Source: a virus | Reading direction: 5' to 3' (one strand) | Virus record (IMG/VR): IMGVR_UViG_3300030060_002404 | Span: 1 to 25,701 of that record | Length of the DNA: 25,701 bases | In this document: in pieces, positions 12,684 to 20,680 of the stretch | Numbering within the stretch: the stretch's first letter is position 1 | Layout: the number at the start of each line of letters is the position of its first letter | The notes under the pieces: generated by a model | The model's database searches: none | What the model saw: the letters and a program-made list of their open reading frames with translations, nothing else | What the model was told of the DNA's origin: nothing | Position numbers and translations under genes: made by a program

Positions 12684-14980
12684 TAGTAGCCTCTAGTTCT
12701 TGTTCTGTTGTTTCTTGCTCTTGTAGAGCTTAATAAAATATCTTGTCCACTTATTGAGCCAAAGACTTCAATACTTCCGTTTCCTTGTCCTATCATTGAT
12801 TTTAGGCGATCAAGTGGTGCGACTACCTCTGGATTGCTCATTGATGTCCCTCTTCCCTCACCGATTAATCCGAGTGTAGCTCCACTCACTAATCCACCTT
12901 CTGCAAAGGGAGGTATAGCTTTTGCAAATAAACTTCCCATTATACTAGTAGCCCCAGCAGCTAAAGCTAAATTAAAAGGGTAAGGCACAGTAGTAAATAT
13001 TGATTTAATTTTATTAGCTATCGCAACAGCTAATGCTGTTTTAATTTCTTGTCTTGCTGCATTTTTAGCAGAAGCAATCATTTGTTTACTACTTTGATCT
13101 GAAGCATCAGCCGTAGCCATAAAAGAGTTTATCATTGTTGATGATAGTCTTTGCATTACTCTTTCTGTTTCTAAGCCTTGTTCTGATAATGATTTTAGTT
13201 CTTCTTCTGTTTTTACAATTAATCCACTAAATGGTGTTTCTGCATCTTGAAAGTTTACGCTTTCTAAAATATTTTGTAAAGGATTGTTTTTAAAAAATGA
13301 TGAGTCTAAAGGACCAAGTATTCCTTGACTTGTATTAGTTGATGTTGTTTCATTTGATGGAGCTTCAGGTACACCACTTGGTCCACCTAAATTTAAAGAC
13401 TTAGCAACACTACCTAAAACATTTTTTAGTCTTGAGCCTTGTCTACCCATAAATGTTGTAAAGTCCTCAAAATCGTGCTTATAATCATCTGTTTCAATTA
13501 GAGCTTTTTCTACATTTTCAGCTAGTTTATCAAACTCATTAGAGGCTTTTAAGATACCAAGTTTTCCTCCACCAAGTTTATCTATCAATTTATTATATCC
13601 AGTAATTAAATGCCCAAAACCTTTTAAAGTCATAGCAACACCTTTTATAATAGAATTAAAAAGAAAATCAAAATTTACTCTTTCTTTGAAAGCATCAAAA
13701 TTATCTACTAAAAATAAGATTCCAGTAGCTAAAGCAGCGACACCTATAGCAATAGCAACAAACTTGATACTTAGTGCAGTAACAATTGTGACTAAACTAC
13801 CCATTATAACTAATAAAGGTCCTAAAGCTCCAGCCAATAAAGTAGCCGCAACCGCTAAATTTTGAGCTTCTGGTGAAAGGTTTTTGAAATCATCTAATAA
13901 ACCCTTAAAGGCATCAGCTAATTCTAAAACTACGGGAAGTAATATATTACCTATTTTAATTCCTACATTTTGCAGTTTAACTAATGTTTGATTGAATTTG
14001 AAACCAGCCGTACCTGATAAAGTATCAAAACCCTCATTGACATTTCCAAGACTATTATGCATCCCATCTAAAACCTGAGTATAGGTTTCAGATTGAAGTC
14101 CTATTGTTGACAACATACCTACTACAGACTTAGAGCCTCCAAACATTTTTAGGAGTTCTTCGTTGTTGTCTTTTAAGTTAGAGTGTAAAAATTCTAAAGT
14201 ACCTAGTAAACTCTCGCTTGTCATCTTGCCTAGTTCTTCAGTACTTATCCCTAGCTTATCTAAAATTTCTTCTTGTTGAGCTGTTGGCTTCAACAAAGCC
14301 ATAATCATAGACTTCATTGATGTAAGGGTGACGGCAGCATCACCTGAAAGCTTAGACATTGTAGCAGAAGCAGCTCCTAGTTCTTCAAAGCTTACCCCAG
14401 CAGCAGCAGCAACTGGAATAACACTACCTAGTTTATCCATAAACATAGCAGCCTCAAACTTACCTTGCTTCAAAGTTTCGTGTAATAAGTCACCAGCCTT
14501 AGCCGATGTCATATTCTCTTTCTCGTAAGCCGTCATAATAGAAGTAAGAGCATTAGCAATAGATGACATTTCACCCATTCCCATTGCAGCAGCTTTTGCT
14601 GATACTTCTAAAGCATCAAGTCCCTCTTTGCCTTGAAAACCAGCAGAAGTAATAAAGAATAAACCATCTGCTAACTGAGCAGCCGAAACTCCTACTCTTT
14701 CGGATAGCGACATTATCCCTGCCTCGTACTCTTTTAAGTCTTTAGCAGATGCTCCTACCAAAGTAGAAATTTTAGTCATTGAAGTTTGGAAGTCCGTAGC
14801 TAGTTTGACTGATGCGCCACCTAATGCTAAAATAGGCATAGTAAGACTACGAGTCATATTTCGCCCTGTTCTTTTCATTGAGCTCCCAAATCTTTTTAAG
14901 GATCTAGTCGCTTTCCTTAAAGAACTTTGAAATTGCTTATCATTTAAGCTTAATTTTATACTAAGATTCTTTTGAGCCAT
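12683..14980 (-). CDS. Tail tape measure protein, TP901 type
   Basis: The 765-residue protein is the longest helical protein in the window and has the TP901-type core. This runs from a basic N-terminus (KATRSLKRFGSSMKRTGRN), through the GASVKLATDFQTSMTKISTLVG segment near residues 55-76, to the alanine-rich helices to about 240. A hydrophobic stretch at about 375-425 is typical of tape measures, which insert into the host membrane during DNA ejection. Tail length scales with this protein, so the tail should be short to medium, near 115 nm at the usual 0.15 nm per residue. It overlaps the chaperone frame by 20 bases. Confidence 0.92.
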   Translation of the reverse strand: MAQKNLSIKLSLNDKQFQSSLRKATRSLKRFGSSMKRTGRNMTRSLTMPILALGGASVKLATDFQTSMTKISTLVGASAKDLKEYEAGIMSLSERVGVSAAQLADGLFFITSAGFQGKEGLDALEVSAKAAAMGMGEMSSIANALTSIMTAYEKENMTSAKAGDLLHETLKQGKFEAAMFMDKLGSVIPVAAAAGVSFEELGAASATMSKLSGDAAVTLTSMKSMIMALLKPTAQQEEILDKLGISTEELGKMTSESLLGTLEFLHSNLKDNNEELLKMFGGSKSVVGMLSTIGLQSETYTQVLDGMHNSLGNVNEGFDTLSGTAGFKFNQTLVKLQNVGIKIGNILLPVVLELADAFKGLLDDFKNLSPEAQNLAVAATLLAGALGPLLVIMGSLVTIVTALSIKFVAIAIGVAALATGILFLVDNFDAFKERVNFDFLFNSIIKGVAMTLKGFGHLITGYNKLIDKLGGGKLGILKASNEFDKLAENVEKALIETDDYKHDFEDFTTFMGRQGSRLKNVLGSVAKSLNLGGPSGVPEAPSNETTSTNTSQGILGPLDSSFFKNNPLQNILESVNFQDAETPFSGLIVKTEEELKSLSEQGLETERVMQRLSSTMINSFMATADASDQSSKQMIASAKNAARQEIKTALAVAIANKIKSIFTTVPYPFNLALAAGATSIMGSLFAKAIPPFAEGGLVSGATLGLIGEGRGTSMSNPEVVAPLDRLKSMIGQGNGSIEVFGSISGQDILLSSTRARNNRTRTRGY

Positions 14981-15308
14981 CTTTTTTGTTTAGCAATTCG
15001 TATTTCTTATTTATGTATTCTGCTCTTTGTCGTTGTTTCTTTGCGTTGGTTTTTCTTTTCTTTTTCTCCCAATCAAACTTAACTAACTTTTGAGGTGTTA
15101 GATTCTGTCCTTTCTTAGTGTGTGGCTGTAAATACACACACGCTAACCATCTTACTCTTTCCCATTCATACCTCTGTTCTAGTTCTAGTCTATCGTTTAT
15201 GCCTCTTTGTGTGCATAAAAACTCGTGAAATGTCATACTCCAAAAGTCTTTAGGTAACAACCCAAGTCCATAAGCAACAGCCTCTAACTTATCCCAAGTT
15301 ATTTCTTT
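14961..15308 (-). CDS. Tail assembly chaperone, -1 frame (T-like) half
   Basis: This is the reading frame downstream of the chaperone gene. It has no convincing start of its own: the first possible codons are TTG at 15260 and ATG at 15236. It stays open across the stop of the upstream gene, reading EITWDKLEAVAYGLGLLPKDFW, which looks like the natural beginning of a lambda T-like domain. The offset from the upstream gene is exactly -1. Residues further on are basic (KKKRKTNAKKQRQRAEYINK). I therefore read it as expressed by ribosomal frameshifting, giving a G-GT type fusion that helps load the tail tube onto the tape measure. Coordinates begin at the proposed slip. Confidence 0.75.
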   Translation of the reverse strand, partial: KEITWDKLEAVAYGLGLLPKDFWSMTFHEFLCTQRGINDRLELEQRYEWERVRWLACVYLQPHTKKGQNLTPQKLVKFDWEKKKRKTNAKKQRQRAEYINKKYELLNKKDGSKES

Positions 15309-15649
15309 TTCTTCGCCACCTTCTTCGTGGCTTTGTCGTTTCCCTCCGTTTCGAATTTAGCAGAAAACTGAGTTGAAAATATCTCTAAGACTTTATTTAA
15401 AGCCTCGAAATCTTCATCTAGCATATCTGCTATATCATCAACTGTTAAAGAACATTCTTGTCCACTTACTCTAGAGCCGTCTTTTATTCCGTTAAGAATT
15501 AAATAACAAGCATCATCTAAGCTTATTCCTTCCCCTAGCTTATCTAAGTCAGCTAAACTTCTGTTAGTATCTCGGCAAAATAATCTAAGACTATTTATTC
15601 CGAATCTTACAGCGTAATCTTTTCCGTTTATTAAAACTACTTCATACAT
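15299..15649 (-). CDS. Tail assembly chaperone, G-like first half
   Basis: The 116-residue product starts MYEVVLINGKDYAVRFGINS and has the small alpha/beta layout of gpG-type chaperones, including SLRLFCRDTNRSLADLDKLG and an acidic helical region (TVDDIADMLDEDFEALNKV). It ends in a lysine tail (KKVAKKKK) encoded by A-rich DNA where a -1 shift is proposed. It lies between the major tail protein and the tape measure, the conserved place for this gene. The chaperone is normally needed for tail assembly but absent from the virion. Confidence 0.8.
   Translation of the reverse strand: MYEVVLINGKDYAVRFGINSLRLFCRDTNRSLADLDKLGEGISLDDACYLILNGIKDGSRVSGQECSLTVDDIADMLDEDFEALNKVLEIFSTQFSAKFETEGNDKATKKVAKKKK
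15302..15313 (-). other. Probable programmed -1 ribosomal frameshift site
   Basis: Just before the chaperone stop the minus strand reads AAG AAA AAG AAA TAA. The segment G AAA AAG (15311-15305) is close to the A AAA AAG class, with only the first base departing from the X XXY YYZ rule. Slipping back one base here joins the frame directly to the T-like domain. I did not find an obvious strong stem-loop immediately downstream by eye. Confidence 0.6.
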
Positions 15650-15650
15650 A

Positions 15651-15713
15651 TTTTGTTGGTTTTAAGTTTGCTAGTTGGGAGACGAGCCGAAGCTCAATCC
15701 CCAACCAACAAAA
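15651..15713 (-). promoter_or_regulatory. RNA hairpin with cUUCGg tetraloop after the major tail gene
   Basis: In the minus-strand transcript, GTTGGG (15706-15701) pairs with CCCAAC (15678-15673). An inner stem GAGC/GCTC encloses UUCG (15696-15685), forming the very stable C(UUCG)G tetraloop. An outer perfect inverted repeat, plus-strand TTTTGTTGGTT (15651-15661) with AACCAACAAAA (15702-15712), competes with or extends it. No U tract follows, so this is not a standard terminator. It could block 3' exonucleases, protecting the abundant major tail mRNA, or attenuate the chaperone gene. Confidence 0.6.
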
Positions 15714-15721
15714 AGTAATAA

Positions 15722-16141
15722 TTATGCTACTGTCAGCGTTCCAGTTCCTTCAATTGCTACTGAATAAGTTGGAGCATCTTCAGTTCCTCCACTCACTTCA
15801 ATAGAAGTAATAAAGCCAGAGCCACTCATATTATAAGCAGAAGCGTCTGCAATACCAAATACAAATGTGACTGCAGTTCTTGCTAACATTTGAGTGAATA
15901 ATTCATCTAGTTCAGTATCAGAGCCACCAGTTGCAAAGTCCATAAGTCCATCTGCCGAAAGACTGAAAGACTTTTGTCCACCTATTAAATCTCTGAAACC
16001 AGCAGAGTCTTTAGTTGAGATGTCTATTGTGTCAGTATTTACCGACAATGATACAGTCTGAGAATGCATCAGTTTTACAGCCGTTCCACCATTAGATGGA
16101 CTGACTTTTAGGATTAAATCCGTTCCATTAAAAATTGCCAT
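15722..16141 (-). CDS. Major tail (tube) protein
   Basis: The 139-residue product starts MAIFNGTDLILKVSPSNGGT. It shows the pattern of TP901-1-type major tail proteins: an N-terminal beta segment, TVSLSVNTDTIDISTKDSAG (about 29-48) with the typical T-I-D-x-S-T-K-D motif, and a beta-rich C-terminus (GFITSIEVSGGTEDAPTYSV). It would polymerise into the tail tube. Position before the chaperone and tape measure genes agrees. A structured hairpin follows the stop codon. Confidence 0.9.
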   Translation of the reverse strand: MAIFNGTDLILKVSPSNGGTAVKLMHSQTVSLSVNTDTIDISTKDSAGFRDLIGGQKSFSLSADGLMDFATGGSDTELDELFTQMLARTAVTFVFGIADASAYNMSGSGFITSIEVSGGTEDAPTYSVAIEGTGTLTVA

Positions 16142-16165
16142 TGTGTTTTATTTTAAAATTTATAA

Positions 16166-16342
16166 TTAGCTAATATCCAAATCTTTAGAAGTTTCTTTCT
16201 TCTTAGATTTTTTCGTTTTTATATCGACTGCATCATTTGCTAGTAGAAAATTTCTTACGACTCTACCTACTTCGTAAGATTCGCCTTCTTTGTATTCTAC
16301 GCCTCTGCATTCAATATCTTTTTTTACTTTTATTTTATACAT
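16166..16342 (-). CDS. 58-residue small neck/tail-module protein
   Basis: An ATG at 16342, two bases after the TAG of the tail terminator gene, opens 58 codons ending at 16166-16168. The product reads MYKIKVKKDIECRGVEYKEG, then YEVGRVVRNFLLANDAVDI, then a lysine-rich tail (KTKKSKKKE). The compact beta-strand pattern with F-L-L-A-N-D-A-V looks like a small folded domain. I cannot name a family with confidence. It fills an otherwise unexplained 200-base gap between two structural genes. Confidence 0.75.
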   Translation of the reverse strand: MYKIKVKKDIECRGVEYKEGESYEVGRVVRNFLLANDAVDIKTKKSKKKETSKDLDIS

Positions 16343-16344
16343 AT

Positions 16345-16761
16345 CTATCTATTTATGTTAAATCTATAATCTTGTGCTAAACCATATAATCCTACTGTAC
16401 CAGCCGAATCATCATAAAGTTCGTTTTGATCTTGATAAAATATCTTATCAACTACTACTCCATTATAAGTACCACTTGCATAATCTAATGCAGTTCTAAC
16501 CAAACCAGCTAGAGTAGTCATATCCTTATAACTATTATGATATATGCTTATTTGCACTCTTACATAGTCATAAGTCGAAGCTCCGTTCTTTGTATTGTTT
16601 GGCTCATCAGAAACCATCTGATAAGTAATATATGGGAGCTTTACATTCTTAGGAAAGTTATATCTACTAGGAAATATTCTAGTGTTAGAATCAGTAGTCA
16701 ATAAATTGCTTATTGTTGCATTATTGCTTAATATATTATATATGACTTTGCCTACTTCCAT
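16345..16761 (-). CDS. Tail terminator / completion protein, DUF3168 type
   Basis: The 138-residue product contains the DUF3168-like pattern: a helical N-terminus (VGKVIYNILSNNATISNLL), RIFPSRYNFPKNVKLPYITY (28-47), then a strand with YDYVRVQISIYHNSY and a helix (LAGLVRTALDY). Proteins of this class cap the tail tube and join it to the head, as in the tail completion proteins of HK97-like phages. It lies between the gp10-like gene and the small 58-residue gene, the expected neck order. Confidence 0.8.
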   Translation of the reverse strand: MEVGKVIYNILSNNATISNLLTTDSNTRIFPSRYNFPKNVKLPYITYQMVSDEPNNTKNGASTYDYVRVQISIYHNSYKDMTTLAGLVRTALDYASGTYNGVVVDKIFYQDQNELYDDSAGTVGLYGLAQDYRFNINR

Positions 16762-16762
16762 T

Positions 16763-17293
16763 CTAAAACTTCTTTTTTACAAGTTTATCTATTACTTTTT
16801 TTATTTCATTTACAACATTAGATTGAGCCATTTTTGCAGTTGTACTATTATGAACTTTATCTAACATCCTAGCTCCTGGCTTACCTTTAAATCCATACTC
16901 TAAAAAGAAAAAATGAAAACCACTTCTTTCCTTATCAGCAAAAGCTCCTTTCACTCTAGGACCAACATAAACGGCTGGCTGTGCGCCCCTTCTCATTTTA
17001 CCATTTATTACAGCTATACTTTTTCTTAGTCTACCAGTTGCCCTATTTCTTTTACCGACATTGTCTTTACCTTCTATTTTTTTAATTTCTGATCTTAACT
17101 CTTTAACTAAAGGTGTGGCAGCTTTGCGCATACCTTGTCTAAGTTTTACTTTAGTTTGACTGTCAGACAAATTAAGTTTTTCCATAAAACGAATCAACGA
17201 TTTTAATTCTGTTTCATTTATTGAATAACCAACTAATCCCTGATGCCCTCCTTGATTACCTCTTAAATTTTTTTCTGTGAATACTGTAGCCAT
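16763..17293 (-). CDS. HK97 gp10-like neck / tail protein
   Basis: The 176-residue product has the HK97 gp10-like profile: a basic helix (MRKAATPLVKELRSEIKKIEG), TGRLRKSIAV (86-95), a strand segment AVYVGPRVKGAF, and the YGFKGKPGARML stretch near residue 135 that ends the family's core. It is a probable tail-completion or neck component in the head-tail joining region. The start overlaps the upstream stop as TAATG. Confidence 0.82.
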   Translation of the reverse strand: MATVFTEKNLRGNQGGHQGLVGYSINETELKSLIRFMEKLNLSDSQTKVKLRQGMRKAATPLVKELRSEIKKIEGKDNVGKRNRATGRLRKSIAVINGKMRRGAQPAVYVGPRVKGAFADKERSGFHFFFLEYGFKGKPGARMLDKVHNSTTAKMAQSNVVNEIKKVIDKLVKKKF

Positions 17294-17490
17294 TAGTCAA
17301 CTTCTATTTTATGAGATTCTAAAACCTTTTGCCATTCTTCCTTATCTAAATACATCTCTATATTAGTTTCCTTTGTTGATAAAACTTGAATAGGACTTAC
17401 CATTCCATAGCTTAAAACTTTGTCATCCTCATCAAATATAATCCAATAAGTATCAACTTCAGGGTTTTTTATTTTATCTATATCTTTCAT
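17293..17490 (-). CDS. Small acidic protein in the neck module
   Basis: I use the ATG at 17490 (MKDIDKIKNPEVDTYWIIFD), which overlaps the upstream stop as TAATG. The frame is open to 17520 but that extension overlaps the preceding gene. The 65-residue product is acidic and has a beta-like core (DTYWIIFDEDDKVLSYGMVS) and a helical end. I do not recognise a family. Stop-start coupling on both sides indicates it is expressed with the neck proteins. Confidence 0.65.
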   Translation of the reverse strand: MKDIDKIKNPEVDTYWIIFDEDDKVLSYGMVSPIQVLSTKETNIEMYLDKEEWQKVLESHKIEVD

Positions 17491-18797
17491 TATGCTGTTC
17501 CTCCGTCTGTTATTGTCCAACCTTTACTCACTAAAGAAGCTCTAGCTGCTGCTGCCTCACCTCCAGCGGTGTATTGAGAAGTACCAAAGTTTATACTCAC
17601 TCCACTATTAACATTTTGAGCAGCCCATCCTATAAGCGTATCATCATAGTTAGCTGTGGATAATCCAGAGCCTCCACCAAAGAAAGTTAATTGATTACTA
17701 CTTAAAGCCGTTACATTCCATAAAGCCAATGATTGATCAAATGCCGTTGCTCCTGAGAACATAGTTACAGCCGATGACAAACTACTTACATTCCACATTG
17801 AAACATCTTGATTAAATACTGTATTACCCCCAAACATTGAAGAAGTATTTGTGACAGAAGACAAGTCCCACTTTGATAAGCTTTTATTAAATGGACAATC
17901 ATCAAACATATTAGATAAGTCTGTTGCCTTGCTTATATTCCAATTATTGCAATCTTGATTGAATTGACTACCGTGAAAGAAATTACTAAAATTAGTTATA
18001 TTGCTAACATCCCAATTATCAACGACTCCGTTAAAGTTTGTATCTTGAAATGTGCTAGTCGCATCAGTTGTATTAAATTGTAAGTTATCAGTTGCACTAG
18101 AAGTTAAATTAGTACAATCTTTAAAAGCTAAACTGTCTTGAATAATCAAAGGCCCATAAGATTTAATATCTAAAATTTTTAAGGTATCAATTCTTCCAAA
18201 ATTCCAAGCTCCAGTATCAATAGTAGTATTAATCCCACTAAAGACTCCTTTTATTTTTATAGTATATGTCCCAGCACTTCCGTAAGTATGTAATCCGTTT
18301 GCATCATTGTAGGTTGTTATTGTGTTGGTGTTACCATCCCCCCAATCGACAGTAAAGTCATAAGTCCCTGATGCTCTTGTTGGTAGTCCGTACTGAGTAG
18401 CTGTCGAGCTTCCAGTACCAGTATTATTAGTATTGATTGTATATTCAAAGAAAGTATTAATACCACTTAAATCTATTACATCATTTTGTTCTAGTTTCAA
18501 AAGCATTGCATCTTTTCTACCTATTTCTTGAATACTTTTTATAGAATAGTTGGTTGTGCCGTTACTTATAAAGTATTGTGGTGAAGTACCTATGTCTGTT
18601 CTGTATCTAATAAGACAATCGATTGTATCTTCATTTATCAAAGCATCAGCATCAAAAGAGGTTTTCCCACCTTTGAAGTCAAAATTGCCCAATATGGTGA
18701 CAAATGTATTTGAAGAAACATCTCTCTCTCCGTATTCGTTGGTTGTGAATACTTGTTTAAAGAGCTTAAGTTTTCTATCTAGTTTGCCTATTATCAT
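17490..18797 (-). CDS. Head-closure protein fused to PKD-like and BspA-like (DUF285) domains
   Basis: Residues 1-108 resemble the SPP1 gp16-type head-closure fold: LDRKLKLFKQVFTTNEYGER, a central beta region, and a final strand AMLLKLEQND. An Asn/Thr/Gly-rich linker (120-140) follows, then a PKD-like segment (147-186, with DWGDGNTNT and LHTYGSAGTYTIKI). A series of DUF285/BspA-type repeats spans about 260-375 (W-x-V-S-x-x-T-x-x-x-x-M-F...F-N-Q units starting at 262, 286, 310, 335). The end (ANYDDTLIGW ... ARASLVSKGWTITDGG) is the usual cap of BspA-like proteins. So a virion joint protein carries a bacterial-surface-like domain, presumably exposed at the neck. ATGA and TAATG overlaps bound the gene. 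Confidence 0.85.
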   Translation of the reverse strand: MIIGKLDRKLKLFKQVFTTNEYGERDVSSNTFVTILGNFDFKGGKTSFDADALINEDTIDCLIRYRTDIGTSPQYFISNGTTNYSIKSIQEIGRKDAMLLKLEQNDVIDLSGINTFFEYTINTNNTGTGSSTATQYGLPTRASGTYDFTVDWGDGNTNTITTYNDANGLHTYGSAGTYTIKIKGVFSGINTTIDTGAWNFGRIDTLKILDIKSYGPLIIQDSLAFKDCTNLTSSATDNLQFNTTDATSTFQDTNFNGVVDNWDVSNITNFSNFFHGSQFNQDCNNWNISKATDLSNMFDDCPFNKSLSKWDLSSVTNTSSMFGGNTVFNQDVSMWNVSSLSSAVTMFSGATAFDQSLALWNVTALSSNQLTFFGGGSGLSTANYDDTLIGWAAQNVNSGVSINFGTSQYTAGGEAAAARASLVSKGWTITDGGTA

Positions 18798-19423
18798 AGT
18801 TCAAGCAAACGATAAGGAGTTAATAAGTGATTAACCATTAAAGGCACTTCATTTACTTGTGTTCCCATTACTACATCTTGTCGGTTTTCATAGTATCTTC
18901 CTACTATTATATATATAGCTTGAATTATTGGAGCTGGTATATCACCTGCAGCAGCTCCCACGATAAACTCAACCTCAACAGCGTTAGGCCTATCATATGT
19001 ATTAGGAAAGTCCCCATCTTCAGATTGATATATTCTTCCTGGCCTTATCTTAGTATCTACATCATAATTTGATGCAGCTAAAGTTTGTAAAGCATTACTC
19101 TCATCATAATACTTTATATGTGTAACACTAGCGACCTCTCCTATTTGTAAATCAATATAAGGTGGGAACTCATCGTGAAATAAGTTAAATGTCTGTGTTA
19201 TAAGTCTTCTTCTTGTAAATTCTTCAACCATACTTGTCGCAACATTAATCAATGAGGTGATATAAGTATTATCATCATCATAGTCTGAGTCTATCCTTAG
19301 AAATGACTTAGCTTCTGCCAAAGATATAGGAGTAGTAGTTGGCGCAGTTTTTAAAACTAGCTTACCATAAGGCACATAGTCTGAATATGTAAATGCATTA
19401 AAGTTATAGTTGTAGTATTCCAT
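18794..19423 (-). CDS. Head-tail connector, gp6-like
   Basis: The 209-residue product has the connector pattern: ISLAEAKSFLRIDSDYDDDN (33-52), a helix NVATSMVEEFTRRRLITQTF, and PPYIDLQIGEVASVTHIKYY. Near the C-terminus a helical stretch (APIIQAIYIIVGRYYENRQD) is followed by LTPYRLLEL. This matches phage gp6-like connector proteins (HK97 gp6, phiE125 gp8). These form the ring beneath the portal. Translation starts two bases after the U tract of an intrinsic terminator, so its expression should depend on read-through. Confidence 0.87.
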   Translation of the reverse strand: MEYYNYNFNAFTYSDYVPYGKLVLKTAPTTTPISLAEAKSFLRIDSDYDDDNTYITSLINVATSMVEEFTRRRLITQTFNLFHDEFPPYIDLQIGEVASVTHIKYYDESNALQTLAASNYDVDTKIRPGRIYQSEDGDFPNTYDRPNAVEVEFIVGAAAGDIPAPIIQAIYIIVGRYYENRQDVVMGTQVNEVPLMVNHLLTPYRLLEL

Positions 19424-19425
19424 TT

Positions 19426-19460
19426 AAAAAAAATTAATGGAGGGGCGATTAAACCCCTCC
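19426..19460 (-). terminator. Intrinsic terminator between major capsid and connector genes
   Basis: In the minus-strand transcript GGAGGGG (19460-19454), an eight-base loop and CCCCTCC (19445-19439) form a perfect 7-bp GC stem. After five bases comes a run of eight U residues (plus-strand A, 19433-19426). This lies 14 bases after the capsid stop. It is a strong rho-independent signal inside the late operon, and it should make capsid mRNA more abundant than downstream mRNA. Confidence 0.85.
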
Positions 19461-19474
19461 GTTAAAATAATCAA

Positions 19475-20680
19475 TTATGATGTTGTTTGTATTTCTACAA
19501 ATGCAGTTCCATTGTCAACGGCATTACCATCAACTAATGAAGTAGCAATCATTCTACCGACACCTGAAGCAGCAGAAGTATATGGGTCAAATAAGACATC
19601 CAATCCACCGAACTGTGCAATGTGTACTCTTGAGAAATCACCGAATAAAACACTATCAAAGTTACTAGCTTTATTACCTACATTTGAAGATACAAAGCTA
19701 AAGTAAGAATTGATAGTCTTATCTCTGTTATCATAGATAGGAGAAACAGATGCAACTTGAGCTAAACCTTTAATAACAGATAAAGCGTCAGGATTACAAA
19801 GGTAAGCAAATCTACCACCTAATAAAGGAACATTGTTACCTAATACAGTTGATTCCATTGCTAAAAGAGCAGCAGCATCAAGAGTAGCACCACCATCAGC
19901 AGCATCAGCTAAGATTGACTGAGGACCACCATCTGAGTTATCAGCAGCAGCTAATAAGTTCTTCTCTAATTGAGCAGCAACTGAAGCAGCCATATTTCTA
20001 CGGATTGCAGCCTCTATACCAGCGTTTTGAGTCATAGCCTCAGCAGAAATCTCAACAATTGAGATACATTTCTGAGGAGATAATGTTTCGCTTGTAGCAG
20101 AACCAGCAGCAGAAACAGAACCACTCGTCTCACCAACGAAAGTAGTAGTGATACCACTTATAACTGGAAACTTCATATTTTTTACTCCAGAATAGAAGTT
20201 TGCACCAGCACTAGCTAAAACTAAATTAGCTTGTAACTGATCTGTAAAACTCATTGTTTCAACTTCGTTAACATTAGAAGTTGTTATTGCTCTTGCTTCT
20301 AATACAGAGCTTGGTATTGCTATACCTTTATACATTTGTCCAGTATATCGAGCCTCATTACGAGCCTCTTGGTCCATCTCCTTAACTAATCCAGTTAATG
20401 AACCAGAATAAGCAGCCTTCATAGCATCTTGGAAAGAATACTCTCTAACTTCTTTTGGAGTGTTTTCTGTTACTTCTTTAACAGCTTTAGTAGCTTGAAG
20501 TTTCTCGAAAGACTCAGCTCTCTGAGCCATTCCGTTTAACTCCTCTACTTTTGTATTTAAAGAATCAAAGCTTACTTGCTCATCAGAAGTCATATCTCGT
20601 CCTTCAGCAGAAGATACAAGACTTTCCATCTTTTCGATAACCTCAGCTCTTTCTTCTTTATAAAGTTTTGATGTTTTCAT
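19475..20680 (-). CDS. Major capsid protein, HK97 fold
   Basis: The 401-residue protein has an N-terminal charged helical region (about 1-100), as in the scaffolding delta domain of HK97 gp5. The capsid core follows: MKFPVISGITTTFVGETSGS (about 169-188), SPQKCISIVEISAEAMTQN, and a C-terminal part ending in FVEIQTTS. It polymerises into the procapsid, and the protease encoded just upstream would remove the N-terminal region. It has 17 bases between its start and the protease stop, and its mRNA is bounded downstream by a strong terminator. Confidence 0.93.
   Translation of the reverse strand: MKTSKLYKEERAEVIEKMESLVSSAEGRDMTSDEQVSFDSLNTKVEELNGMAQRAESFEKLQATKAVKEVTENTPKEVREYSFQDAMKAAYSGSLTGLVKEMDQEARNEARYTGQMYKGIAIPSSVLEARAITTSNVNEVETMSFTDQLQANLVLASAGANFYSGVKNMKFPVISGITTTFVGETSGSVSAAGSATSETLSPQKCISIVEISAEAMTQNAGIEAAIRRNMAASVAAQLEKNLLAAADNSDGGPQSILADAADGGATLDAAALLAMESTVLGNNVPLLGGRFAYLCNPDALSVIKGLAQVASVSPIYDNRDKTINSYFSFVSSNVGNKASNFDSVLFGDFSRVHIAQFGGLDVLFDPYTSAASGVGRMIATSLVDGNAVDNGTAFVEIQTTS

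Noticed and set aside
17655-17663. Perfect DnaA box (TTATCCACA on the minus strand)
   Set aside because: It is a single copy inside the BspA-like repeat region and far from the replication genes. One match is close to chance expectation in this length.
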